A DNA stretch of 32,536 bases. Source: Streptomyces sp. CT34. GTDB lineage: Bacteria > Actinomycetota > Actinomycetes > Streptomycetales > Streptomycetaceae. Shown piece after piece: positions 13,602 to 22,600 of this stretch (position 1 is the first letter of the stretch; every line of letters begins with the position of its first letter). The notes under the pieces are model-generated. The model ran no database searches, had not been told where the DNA came from, and saw nothing but the letters and a program-made list of their open reading frames with translations. The position numbers were made by a program, and so were the translations under genes. The DNA lies in the NCBI RefSeq assembly GCF_000805335.1, contig NZ_KN708638.1:5152295-5184830 (forward strand). The letters are read 5' to 3'.

Positions 13602-14876
13602 ATGGCCGATCACACGCCGGGTACCCCGCAGGGGGCCACCGGATCCGCGCCCGCCGACGGGGAACCGCTCGCCGGCATAACGGTCGAGCACGTACGCGAG
13701 GCGCACAAGCTGCTCTCCGGAGTCTCCCGCGCCACCGCCATGGAGGGCAGCCGCTATCTGTCCGGGCTGGTCGGCGCCCCGGTCCACCTCAAGTGCGAGA
13801 ACCTCCAGCGCACCGGCTCGTTCAAGATCCGCGGCGCCTACGTGCGCATCGCCCGGCTCTCCGTACAGGAGCGGGCGGCGGGTGTGGTGGCGGCCAGCGC
13901 GGGCAACCACGCGCAGGGGGTGGCGCTGGCGGCGTCCCTGCTGGGCGTCCGTTCGACGGTGTTCATGCCGGTCGGCGCCCCGCTGCCGAAGGTCGCGGCG
14001 ACCCGCGAGTACGGCGCCGAGGTGCGGCTGCACGGCCATGTCGTGGACGAGACGCTGGCCGCCGCCGAGGAGTACGCCCGGCAGACCGGCGCGGTCTTCA
14101 TCCACCCCTTCGACCACCGCGACATCATCGCCGGCCAGGGCACGGTCGGCCTGGAGATCCTGGAGCAGTGCCCGGAGGTGCGGACGGTCGTGGTCGGGGT
14201 CGGCGGCGGCGGGCTCGCGGCGGGCATCGCCCTCGCGGTCAAGTCGCTGCGGCCGGATGTGAAGGTCATCGGCGTGCAGGCGGCGGCTGCGGCCTGCTAT
14301 CCGCCGTCGCTCGCGGCCGGGCACCCGGTGGCCGTCGAGCCGCTGACGACGATGGCCGACGGGATCAAGGTCGGGCGGCCCGGCGATGTGCCGTTCGGCA
14401 TCGTCAACGCCCTGGTGGACGAGGTCCGTACGGTCTCCGAGGACGAGCTCTCCAGCGCCCTGCTGCTCTGCCTGGAACGCGCCAAGCTGGTCGTGGAGCC
14501 GGCCGGTGCGAGCCCGGTGGCGGCGCTGCTCGCCGCGCCCCGCTCCTTCGAGGGGCCGGTCGTGGCGGTGCTCTCGGGCGGCAATGTGGACCCGCTCCTG
14601 ATGCAGCGCATCCTCCGCCACGGCATGGCCGCCGCCGGCCGCTACCTCTCGCTGCGCCTGCGGCTGACCGACCGCCCTGGCGCCCTGGCCAACCTGCTCG
14701 GCGTGCTGTCGGCCGTGGACGCCAATGTCCTCGACGTCGGCCATGTCCGCACCGACCCCCGCCTCGGCCTCACCGAGGTCGAGGTCGAGCTCCACCTGGA
14801 GACCAAGGGCCCCGCCCACTGCACGGAGGTCCGCGACGCGCTCCGCGAGGCGGGCTACGACGTCGTCGCGGACTGA
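13602..14876 (+). CDS. ilvA: Threonine ammonia-lyase (threonine dehydratase) with ACT domain
   Basis: It converts L-threonine to 2-oxobutyrate and ammonia, the first step to isoleucine. The protein is 424 residues. The PLP lysine is in RTGSFKIRGAY (K75). SAGNHAQGVA, the phosphate-binding loop GVGGGGLAAG, EPAGASPVAAL and SGGNVDP follow. A single C-terminal ACT domain from about residue 348 (LSLRLRLTDRPGALANLLGV) suggests allosteric control. The one-ACT form is the shorter type common in actinomycetes. ATG 13602 is the start nearest the conserved region; its ribosome site is weak. The 2-oxobutyrate product links it to the cystathionine enzyme nearby. Confidence 0.93.
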   Translation: MADHTPGTPQGATGSAPADGEPLAGITVEHVREAHKLLSGVSRATAMEGSRYLSGLVGAPVHLKCENLQRTGSFKIRGAYVRIARLSVQERAAGVVAASAGNHAQGVALAASLLGVRSTVFMPVGAPLPKVAATREYGAEVRLHGHVVDETLAAAEEYARQTGAVFIHPFDHRDIIAGQGTVGLEILEQCPEVRTVVVGVGGGGLAAGIALAVKSLRPDVKVIGVQAAAAACYPPSLAAGHPVAVEPLTTMADGIKVGRPGDVPFGIVNALVDEVRTVSEDELSSALLLCLERAKLVVEPAGASPVAALLAAPRSFEGPVVAVLSGGNVDPLLMQRILRHGMAAAGRYLSLRLRLTDRPGALANLLGVLSAVDANVLDVGHVRTDPRLGLTEVEVELHLETKGPAHCTEVRDALREAGYDVVAD

Positions 14877-14919
14877 GCCGGTGCGCTCCCGGACCGGCGG
14901 TGGCGAACCTGCTTATTTG

Positions 14920-14936
14920 TATCGCGATGTATCGCG
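14920..14936. promoter_or_regulatory. Candidate operator for the ABC exporter
   Basis: TATCGCG-ATG-TATCGCG is a direct repeat that also contains the palindrome TATCGCGATG-like core. It lies 9 bp before TAACAT (14945-14950), which resembles a -10 box for the exporter operon at 15092. It may bind a regulator of the exporter (PadR- or TetR-type would be usual); none is encoded next to it. Confidence 0.45.
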
Positions 14937-15091
14937 TTCAGGAGTAACATCGGCGACTGTGGCACGACCGTGGGGGCCGTCGCGCAGGGTGCCCCGTAGC
15001 GGAGGAAATGCCGCAAGTACGTACGCAACTGCACCAAAGCGCCAAACGTAGTATTCGACATGGAACTGACCCAAATCATGGGGGTACCCAT

Positions 15092-16117
15092 ATGCCAGGC
15101 GCCATTTATGCCGAAGGTCTGGTGAAGACCTTCGGCGAGGTGAGGGCACTGGACGGCGTCGATCTCGACGTCCCCGAAGGAACCGTCCTCGGATTGCTCG
15201 GCCCCAACGGTGCCGGCAAGACCACCGCCGTACGGGTCCTGACGACCCTGCTCCGCCCCGACCGGGGCACGGCACGCGTCGCCGGCATCGACGTCCTCGC
15301 GCACCCCGACGCGGTGCGCCGCTCCATCGGCCTGTCCGGCCAATTCGCCGCCGTGGACGAGTACTTGACCGGCCGGGAGAATCTGGTGATGGTCGGCCAG
15401 CTCTACCAGATGAGCGGGCGCGACGCCCGGCGGCGGGCCGGTGAGCTGCTGGAGCGGTTCAACCTCTCCGATGCCGCCGACCGCACCGCCAAGACCTACT
15501 CGGGCGGGATGCGCCGCCGGCTCGACCTCGCCGCCGCGCTGGTCGTCAGCCCGCCCGTGATGTTCATGGACGAGCCGACGACGGGCCTGGACCCGCGTAA
15601 CCGCCAGGCGCTGTGGGACGTGATCCAGGAGTTGGTCGCGGGCGGCACCACCCTGCTGCTCACCACGCAGTACCTGGAGGAGGCCGACCGCCTGGCACAC
15701 GACATCTGCGTCGTCGACCACGGCAAGGTCATCGCCCGCGGCACCTCCGACCAGCTCAAGGCGCGCACCGGCGGCGAGCGGGTCGAGGTCGTGGTGCACG
15801 CCCCCGAGCACCTCACCGTCGCCGACCAGGTGCTGCGCGCCTTCGCCAAGGGGGAGGGCACTGTCGAACCGCACACCCGCAAGCTCACCATCCCGGTGAC
15901 CGGCGGCGCCAAGCTGCTCGCCGAGGTGATCCGCGAACTGGACACCCGCGGAGTGGAGATCGACGACATCGGGCTGCGCCGCCCGACCCTCGACGACGTC
16001 TTCATCTCGCTGACCGGGCACACCGCCGAGGCGGCGGACGAGAACGGCACCGACGGGAGCGGGGACGACGCCGGGCGTACCGGCGGCGAGACGAGCAGGA
16101 AGGCGGGAGCGAAATGA
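15092..16117 (+). CDS. ABC exporter ATP-binding protein (DrrA type)
   Basis: A 341-residue ATPase of the daunorubicin-resistance DrrA class. Walker A is GPNGAGKT (37-44), the Q-loop region LSGQFAAVDEYLTGRENLVM, the signature YSGGMRRRLDLAAAL (about 136-150) and Walker B VMFMDEPTTGLD, followed by the His switch in LLLTTQYLEEADRLA. The C-terminal 90 residues are the extra domain usual in DrrA proteins (RRPTLDDVFISLTG), ending in an Asp/Gly-rich tail. ATG 15092 has GGGGG eight bases upstream. Its TGA overlaps the ATG of the permease gene (ATGA), so the two are coupled. The substrate is unknown; the family exports drugs, antibiotics or lipids. Confidence 0.93.
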   Translation: MPGAIYAEGLVKTFGEVRALDGVDLDVPEGTVLGLLGPNGAGKTTAVRVLTTLLRPDRGTARVAGIDVLAHPDAVRRSIGLSGQFAAVDEYLTGRENLVMVGQLYQMSGRDARRRAGELLERFNLSDAADRTAKTYSGGMRRRLDLAAALVVSPPVMFMDEPTTGLDPRNRQALWDVIQELVAGGTTLLLTTQYLEEADRLAHDICVVDHGKVIARGTSDQLKARTGGERVEVVVHAPEHLTVADQVLRAFAKGEGTVEPHTRKLTIPVTGGAKLLAEVIRELDTRGVEIDDIGLRRPTLDDVFISLTGHTAEAADENGTDGSGDDAGRTGGETSRKAGAK

Positions 16118-16995
16118 CCGCGGTGACCGAAGCGGCCGGGACCGAGGCCCACGTCCGGAGCCCGCGCCCGCGCGGCGGCATCGGGCAGTCGGTGCGCGAC
16201 TCCCTGGTCGTCGCCAAGCGCAATCTGCTCCGGATGCTGCGGATCCCCGAGGTCGTGATCTTCGGGCTGATCCAGCCGATCATGTTCGTGGTGCTGTTCA
16301 CCTATGTCTTCGGCGGCTCGATTAACATCCCCGGAGCCCCGTCCGGCGACGCCCGGGCGTACCGGGAATTCCTGATGGCGGGCATTTTCGCGCAGACCGT
16401 CACCTTCGCCACCGCCGGCGCCGGTGCGGGCATCGCCGACGACATGCACAAGGGGCTGATCGACCGGTTCCGGTCGCTGCCGATGTCCCGCGGCGCGGTG
16501 CTCACCGGACGCACCCTCGCCGACCTGGTGCAGACCGCGCTGACGCTGGTGGTGCTGGCGGTGGTCGCGCTGCTGATCGGCTGGCGCAGCCACGAGAACA
16601 TCGCCAAGGTGCTGGGCGGCTTCGCGCTGCTGCTCCTGCTCGGCTACGCGTTCTCCTGGATCGGCGCGCTGATCGGCCTGACGGTCCGTACGCCCGAGGC
16701 GGCCACCTCCGGCGGGCTGATCTGGCTCTTCCCGCTGACCTTCATCTCCAACGCGTTCGTCCCGGTCAACGGCATGCCGGCCTTCCTCAAGCACGTCGCG
16801 GAGTGGAACCCCTTCAGCGCCACGGTCGCCGGCGCCCGGGAGCTGTTCGGCAACACCGTCGCCGGGGCGCACCGGTCGGTGACCGGCGCCTGGCCGATGG
16901 AGCATCCGGTGCTGGCCTCGGTGCTCTGGTCGGTGCTGATCATCGCGGTCTTCCGGACGCTGGCGGTGCGCAAGTACCGGTCGGCGGCGGCCTGA
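16114..16995 (+). CDS. ABC-2 type permease (DrrB type)
   Basis: A 293-residue membrane partner of the preceding ATPase. About six membrane segments: VVIFGLIQPIMFVVLFTYVFG, FLMAGIFAQTVTFATAGAGA, LADLVQTALTLVVLAVVALLIG, VLGGFALLLLLGYAFSWIGALIG, ATSGGLIWLFPLTFISNAFVP and LASVLWSVLIIAVFRTLAV. The conserved cytoplasmic segment GLIDRFRSLPMSRGAVLTGR of ABC-2 exporters is present. It starts at ATG 16114, overlapping the ATPase stop by 4 bp. Together they would form a homodimer-of-pairs exporter. A strong terminator follows the stop. Confidence 0.93.
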   Translation: MTAVTEAAGTEAHVRSPRPRGGIGQSVRDSLVVAKRNLLRMLRIPEVVIFGLIQPIMFVVLFTYVFGGSINIPGAPSGDARAYREFLMAGIFAQTVTFATAGAGAGIADDMHKGLIDRFRSLPMSRGAVLTGRTLADLVQTALTLVVLAVVALLIGWRSHENIAKVLGGFALLLLLGYAFSWIGALIGLTVRTPEAATSGGLIWLFPLTFISNAFVPVNGMPAFLKHVAEWNPFSATVAGARELFGNTVAGAHRSVTGAWPMEHPVLASVLWSVLIIAVFRTLAVRKYRSAAA

Positions 16996-17027
16996 GGCCC
17001 GCCGGGACGACCCGCGCCGCGAGAACG

Positions 17028-17064
17028 GGAAGCGGCCCGGAGCCTGTCGCTCCGGGCCGCTTCC
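17028..17064. terminator. Bidirectional terminator between the exporter operon and greA
   Basis: GGAAGCGGCCCGGAGC, loop CTGTC, GCTCCGGGCCGCTTCC: a perfect 16-bp stem between two convergent genes. Confidence 0.9.
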
Positions 17065-17093
17065 GTGGCGTTGTCTTCGAGTTATCCCGTGGC

Positions 17094-17591
17094 TCAGCCG
17101 GTGTACGGCTTGGCGTCGAGGATCTTCACGCTCGCCTTCTTGCCGTTGGGGAGCTCGTACTCCGCGTCGGCGCCGACCTTCTTGCCGTTCACGCCGGACC
17201 CCAGTGGCGACTGCGGGGAGTAGGTCTCGATCTCCTTGCTCGCGTACTCCCGCGAGGCCAGCAGGAACTTCAGGGTGTCGTCCGGGTCTCCGTCGAACGC
17301 GATGGTGACGACCATGCCGGGGGCGACCACGCCGTTCGCCGCGGGGGCCTCGCCGACCTTCGCGCTCTCCAGCAGCTGCTTGAGCTGGCGGACGCGGAGC
17401 TCCTGCTTGCCCTGCTCTTCCTTGGCCGCGTGGTACCCGGCGTTCTCCTTCAGGTCACCTTCCTCGCGGGCCGCCTGGATCTTCTCGGTGATCTCGGCGC
17501 GTGCGGGACCAGACAGGTACTCCAGCTCGGCCTTGAGCTGGTCATACGCCTCCTGGGTCAGCCAGGTGACGTTTTCGCTGGTCTGGGTCAC
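17094..17591 (-). CDS. greA: Transcription elongation factor GreA
   Basis: A 165-residue protein. The N-terminal coiled coil (WLTQEAYDQLKAELEYL, then ITEKIQAAREEGDLKENAGY) has the acidic tip residues Asp and Glu of EEGDLKENA that stimulate RNA polymerase to cut backtracked RNA. The C-terminal FKBP-like domain (VAPGMVVTIAFDGDPDDTL, SPQSPLGSGVNGKKVGADAEY) binds the polymerase secondary channel. GTG 17591 is the start, with GAGGAG five bases upstream. It is a single gene, convergent with the ABC exporter operon. Confidence 0.95.
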   Translation of the reverse strand: MTQTSENVTWLTQEAYDQLKAELEYLSGPARAEITEKIQAAREEGDLKENAGYHAAKEEQGKQELRVRQLKQLLESAKVGEAPAANGVVAPGMVVTIAFDGDPDDTLKFLLASREYASKEIETYSPQSPLGSGVNGKKVGADAEYELPNGKKASVKILDAKPYTG

Positions 17592-17842
17592 AGGTGCTCC
17601 TCGTCGGTACTGGGGATAAATCAAACGCCCTACCAGGAAGGTTTGCGCCTTCACAGGTGGGCGAAACCACGAGCCTAACAATTCCGGCACAAAAGGGGGA
17701 AGAGGAAATTCACAGTGGCGGTACAGGATCGCATCACCGCTGATCAGAGGCGGTCATCGGACGGTACGCGGGTCGTCCGTCCGTGTCGTCCGCCGTCGTG
17801 CGCCCCCGCGGCAGCCGCCCCGGGCGCCCCGTCGGGCCGGTG

Positions 17843-18259
17843 TCAGCCGTTGCCGGACGACGCCCCCGTGCAGCCGACCAGCACCGCGTTGGTGGCCCGC
17901 TTCGTGGTCCGGATCGTGACCTCGGTGTCGACCTGCCCGGAGCGCTGGTCGACGGTGACGTCCTTGCGCCCGACCTCGGAGCCGTCCACGGCCTGCGAGC
18001 GGAGCGTGCAGACGCCCTTGTCGTCCTTGCCCTTGACGACCTCCAGGTGCACCTTGACGGCATGGTCGGAGACCGCGTCCCAGGTGATGATGCGCCCGCT
18101 GAGGTCCTGTCCGGCGATGTACGAGACGCCCGCCCAGCCGATCACGCCGAGCAGCGCGACGCCCAGCACCGAGCCGATGATCTTGAGCTTGCGGTCCGTG
18201 CGGTCGTCCGCGGAGCGGCCGTAGCGTCCGTCCGGGAGCCCATCGCGCACCGCGGCCAT
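17843..18259 (-). CDS. DUF4307 family membrane protein
   Basis: A 138-residue protein. It has a cytoplasmic basic N-terminus (RYGRSADDRTDRKLK), one membrane helix (IIGSVLGVALLGVIGWAGVSYI) and an extracytoplasmic beta-rich domain (RIITWDAVSDHAVKVHLEVV, CTLRSQAVDGSEVGRKDVTV, VTIRTTKRATNAVLVGCTG) with two cysteines that could pair. This is the DUF4307 family of actinomycetes, function unknown. ATG 18259 has AGGAGG seven bases upstream. It is divergent from mca, an arrangement I recall as usual in Streptomyces (not checked). Confidence 0.9.
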   Translation of the reverse strand: MAAVRDGLPDGRYGRSADDRTDRKLKIIGSVLGVALLGVIGWAGVSYIAGQDLSGRIITWDAVSDHAVKVHLEVVKGKDDKGVCTLRSQAVDGSEVGRKDVTVDQRSGQVDTEVTIRTTKRATNAVLVGCTGASSGNG

Positions 18260-18389
18260 GATCCATCCTCCTGCTGCGGGGACCGGGAATCGAAACCCCC
18301 GGGGGGTCCCCGCCCCAGGGAATACAGCGCCCCCTCGCTTCGGTCACTATAGGAGGCATCTTCTCCGGCGCTTCACTGAGGATCGAGTC

Positions 18390-19262
18390 TTGACTGAGCA
18401 GCTGCGTTTGATGGCGGTCCACGCCCACCCCGACGACGAGTCGAGCAAGGGTGCGGCCACCATGGCCAAGTACGTGTCCGAGGGGGTGGACGTGCTGGTC
18501 GTCACCTGCACAGGGGGCGAGCGAGGGTCCATCCTCAACCCGAAACTCCAGGGCGACCCGTACATCGAGGAGCACATCCACGAGGTGCGCAAGAAGGAGA
18601 TGGACGAGGCCCGGGAGATCCTCGGCGTCCGGCAGGAGTGGCTGGGCTTCGTCGACTCCGGGCTGCCCGAGGGCGACCCGCTGCCGCCGCTGCCCGACGG
18701 CTGCTTCGCCCTTGAGGACGTCGAGGTCGCGGCCGGGCGCCTGGTGAAGCTGATCCGGGAGTTCAGGCCGCAGGTCATCACGACCTACGACGAGAACGGC
18801 GGTTACCCGCACCCGGACCACATCATGACCCACAAGATCACGATGGTGGCCTTCGAGGCGGCCGGCGACCCGGAGAAGTACCCGGAGGCCGGCGAGCCCT
18901 GGCAGCCGCAGAAGCTCTACTACAACCAGGGCTTCAACAAGCCGCGCACCATCGCCCTGCACGAGGCGCTGCTGGCGCGCGGCATGGACTCGCCGTACGG
19001 GGAGTGGCTGGAGCGCTGGAAGCAGTTCGAGCAGCGCGAGCGCACCCTGACCACCTACATCCCGTGCGCCGACTTCTTCGAGATCCGCGACAAGGCGCTG
19101 ATCGCGCACGCCACCCAGATCGACCCCGACGGCGGATGGTTCCGGGTCCCGATGGACATCCAGCGCGAGGTCTGGCCGACGGAGGAATACGAGCTCGCGA
19201 AGTCGCTCGTGGACACTTCCCTCCCCGAGGACGACCTCTTCGCGGGCATCCGCAACAATTGA
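18390..19262 (+). CDS. mca: Mycothiol S-conjugate amidase Mca
   Basis: It hydrolyses mycothiol S-conjugates to a mercapturic acid and GlcN-Ins, a detoxification step specific to actinomycetes. The 290-residue protein is of the LmbE/PIG-L zinc hydrolase fold: HAHPDDESSKG (zinc ligands His13 and Asp16, with catalytic Asp15) and GGYPHPDHIMTH (third zinc ligand). The Mca-like stretches TCTGGERGSILNPKL and EVRKKEMDEAREILGV distinguish it from MshB. The start is TTG 18390 with GAGGA seven bases upstream; an in-frame extension to 18258 lacks a ribosome site. A small membrane protein gene follows 4 bp later and is probably co-transcribed. Confidence 0.95.
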   Translation: MTEQLRLMAVHAHPDDESSKGAATMAKYVSEGVDVLVVTCTGGERGSILNPKLQGDPYIEEHIHEVRKKEMDEAREILGVRQEWLGFVDSGLPEGDPLPPLPDGCFALEDVEVAAGRLVKLIREFRPQVITTYDENGGYPHPDHIMTHKITMVAFEAAGDPEKYPEAGEPWQPQKLYYNQGFNKPRTIALHEALLARGMDSPYGEWLERWKQFEQRERTLTTYIPCADFFEIRDKALIAHATQIDPDGGWFRVPMDIQREVWPTEEYELAKSLVDTSLPEDDLFAGIRNN

Positions 19263-19266
19263 GGCC

Positions 19267-19515
19267 ATGATGAGCGCGACCAGCACCCTCGCACTGACGC
19301 ACTTCGTCACCCTTGCCGACAGCTTCGACAAGGACAAGGTGACCCCCGGCGTCCTCGGCTTCATCGTCTTCGCGGTCATGGGCGGCGCCACGTGGCTGCT
19401 GCTGAAGTCCATGAACAGGCAGATGCGGAAGGTGGACTTCCAGGAGTCGCCGGAGGACGGCGGGGCGGGCACCGCCAAGGCCGCCGCGGCGGCCTCCGAG
19501 CCGAAGGCCACCTGA
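19267..19515 (+). CDS. Small single-helix membrane protein downstream of mca
   Basis: An 82-residue protein with one membrane segment (GVLGFIVFAVMGGATWLLLKS) after an N-terminal THFVTLADSFDKDKVTP part, and a charged, Ala-rich cytoplasmic tail. It begins 4 bp after the mca stop; the second ATG (19270) has slightly better spacing to GAGG. I know such proteins as conserved hypothetical partners of mca in Streptomyces. No function is known. Confidence 0.85.
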   Translation: MMSATSTLALTHFVTLADSFDKDKVTPGVLGFIVFAVMGGATWLLLKSMNRQMRKVDFQESPEDGGAGTAKAAAAASEPKAT

Positions 19516-19613
19516 CGCCAGGAGACCGCCGGGGCCCGGCGGTCCGCGGGGGGCGATGACCGGGTGGCGGCCTGGGGCCGGCCGTCTGGCAGCGGCCGGC
19601 CGGCGCGCCCGGC

Positions 19614-19642
19614 GGCTCGCTGACCCGAGCGGTCAGCGAGCC
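19614..19642. terminator. Bidirectional terminator between the mca operon and the NB-ARC gene
   Basis: GGCTCGCTGACC, 5-base loop, GGTCAGCGAGCC: a perfect 12-bp stem between convergent genes. Three 15-bp tandem units (GTGCGCCGGTGACGC twice, then a variant) follow at 19656-19700. Confidence 0.88.
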
Positions 19643-19699
19643 GTACCGCGACGCCGTGCGCCGGTGACGCGTGCGCCGGTGACGCGTAGGCCGATGACG

Positions 19700-22600
19700 T
19701 CAGTCCACGGTGGTCGGCGCGACCGGCACCCCCATGATTTCCCGGGCGTGGCGGTTCGGCACCATGCCGAGCCGCCACGCCTGCCATCCCGTCTCCGGCT
19801 CCACACCGCGCTCCAGCAGCAGCGCGAAGGTCTGCGCGCAGTCCTCCAGCTTGGAGTCCCGGCCGTCGTGCGCCTCCCGGATCAGCTGGGCCAGCTCCTC
19901 CTGTGCCACCGCCACGCCCACCACCGAACCGCCCGGTGAGGCGAACGGCAGCAGGGTGCACCGCAGGAAGCGCGCCCAGTCCTCGCCGCGCTTGTCGCCG
20001 TATCCGGCGAAGATCTGCGCGGCCTCGTCCGCCAGCTCCAGCGCCTGGGCCGTGCGGCCGTTGCCGGCGTCGATGATCACCAGCTCCAGCAGGGACCACC
20101 CCTCGCCGTGCGCCACCCCGATCCGCTGGAAGTCCTTGCGGGCGTCCTGGAGCAGCTGCCGGGCGAAGCCGCTGTTGCGCAGCGAGCCGGTCTGCTCGGC
20201 CCGCAGGTCCCGGGTGACCCGGCCCGCGTGGTGCCGGGCGCAGGCGAGACCGTACGCGTCCTGCATCCGGCTGAACATGTTCCGCGAGCGCTCCAGCTGC
20301 CGCAGCGCGGCGTCGTGCTCGCCGCGCTCCTCCAGCGCCTGGCCGAGGTAGTACATCGTCCAGGCCTCACCGCGCGCGTCCTCGTGCTGGTGGTGCAGCG
20401 GCAGCGCCTGGCGCAGCTGGTCCACCGCGGGGCCCGGGTCGCCGTCCACCAGGCGGGCCCGCGCCAGCTGGGTCATCGCCCAGGCCGTGCCGCGGTCGTC
20501 GTGGGTACGGCCGTAGAGCTCCATCGCCGACTGGAGCGCCGCCTCGGCGCGGGGGACGTCGCCCATCCGGAGATACACCTGGCCGCGCTGGAAGTGCGCC
20601 CACGCCTGGCCGTGGATGCTCTCGCTCTCCTCATGGAGCTCCAGCGACTCCCGCAGCATGGCGAGCGCCTCGGGGATCCGCGCCCGGTCCCGCTCCACCG
20701 CCGCCAGGGCGTGCAGCGTCCAGGCCCGGTCGCCGTGCATGTCGGGGCCGGCCTGGAGGTCCAGCGCCTCGCGCAGTTTGGCCGCGGCCTCGGTGAGGTT
20801 GCCCTGGTGCTGGAGCGTGATGCCCAGGTCGCGCAGCGCACGGGCGGCGCCCACCGGGTGCTGCGCCTCGAAGTAGAGGTCGACCACCGACGACAGGGTC
20901 GTCCGGGCCCGGTCCAGCTCGCCCAGCTGCCGGGCGGCGACACCGGTGCGCCACTGCACCGAGCGCACCAGCAGACCCTGGCCGACCGCCCGGGTCAGCT
21001 CGCTCAGCTCGCCCAGCCGGTAGAGGTCGCCGCGCAGCAGGCAGTAGTCGCACAGCGCGCCCAGCAGATGCGAGACGGTCGCCTGGTCGACGTCCTGATC
21101 GGCGTGCCGCAGCGCGGCCGTGATGAAGCTGGTCTCGTCGTCCAGCCACTGCAACGCCGCGTCCAGGGACGTGAAGCCGTGCGAACCGAAGCGGTCGGCG
21201 CGGGTGGACGTGTTGCCGTCGACCAGCCGGATCACCGAGTCGGCCAGCTCGGCATAGCCGCGGATCAGCCGTTCCTGGGCCGCGCTGCGCTCGGCCGGCT
21301 CCTCCTCGGCCATCAGCCGGGCGTGCGCGAAGCCGTGCACCAGCGCGTGCAGGCGGTAGCGCTCGCCGCGGACGTGCTCGATCAGCCCGGCCCCGACCAG
21401 CGCCGTCAGCCGCTGCTCCGCCTCCGCGTTCGGGGCGCCCAGCAGCGCCGCCGCGGCGGCCACGCCCAGGCTCGCCCGGCCCACCAGGGCTAGCCGGCGC
21501 AGCAACTGCCGGGCCGGCGGCGCCTGGTCGGCATAGCGCAGCGCCAGGGCCCGCTCCACCGGCCCCCCGTCCTGGGCGGCCAGGTCCGCGGCCAGCGAGG
21601 CGGGCGAGCGGGTCTCCAGCGAGGAGCCCGCCACCCGCAGCGCCAGCGGCAGGCCCGCACACAGCTCGGCGATCCGGTCGATCGCCTGCGAGTCGTACGG
21701 GGCCGTCTCGCCCGGCGGCTCGTCCCCGGAGGCGGCGGCCGACCGCAGCAGCTCCTCGGTGCCCGCCGCGTCCAGCGCGCCCACCGGCAGCTGGTGCACC
21801 CACGCCTCCAGGTCCGCCGGCAGCTCCAGCGGCTCCCGGGAGGTGACCAGCACCAGGCTGTCGGAGCGGTCCGGCACCAGGGCGCGCACCTGCTCGGCGT
21901 CCGAGGCGTCGTCCAGCAGCACCGTCACCGGCAGGCCGGTCAGATGCTGGTGGTAGATCTCGGTCAGCCGTTTGACGTGCTGTTCCTGGGACGGGCGCTC
22001 GCGGAACAGCAGCTGCTCGCGGGGGGCGCCGAGACGGTTGAGCAGATGCATCAGGGCGTCCCGGGTCGGCAGCGGCACCTCGCCGGGGGTGTCACCGCGC
22101 AGATCCACCACGCACGCGCCGCGGAACTGATCGCGCAGCTGATGCGCGGCCCGCACCGCGAGCGCCGTCCGCCCGGCGCCCGGCTCGCCGTGCAGCACCA
22201 CCACGATCGGCTTGGTCTCGGTGCTCGCGCGGCCCGCGTGCACCCACTGCGCGATCTGCGTCAGCTCGGCCCGCCGCCCGGCGAACGTACCGTCCGGGTG
22301 CGGAAGTTGGGCGAACGACTGCTCCAGCACGGACCGCTGGCGGGCCGCCGCGCTGCGGTCCGCGCCGCGCAGCTGAGGTCCCCGGGCGGACTTCGCGGCG
22401 ACGGACTTGGACTTCGAGCCGCTGCCCCTCGTCGCCGCCGTCAGCATCCGCTGCTGGTCGAGGAACGGCCGGATGCCGCGCACCTCCAGGGCCGTCAGCC
22501 ACTGCAGCCGCAACTGCTCCGGGCCGCCCGGCTGGCCGCGCAGACCGGCCTGCCGGTGGGCCGCCGGGAAGTGACCCGCGGTCAGCTTCAGGACCGTCGC

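Noticed and set aside
20108..21493. A 461-codon plus-strand frame opposite the NB-ARC gene
   Set aside because: Arg/Val/Ala/Gln-rich mirror of the true coding strand with no family motif.
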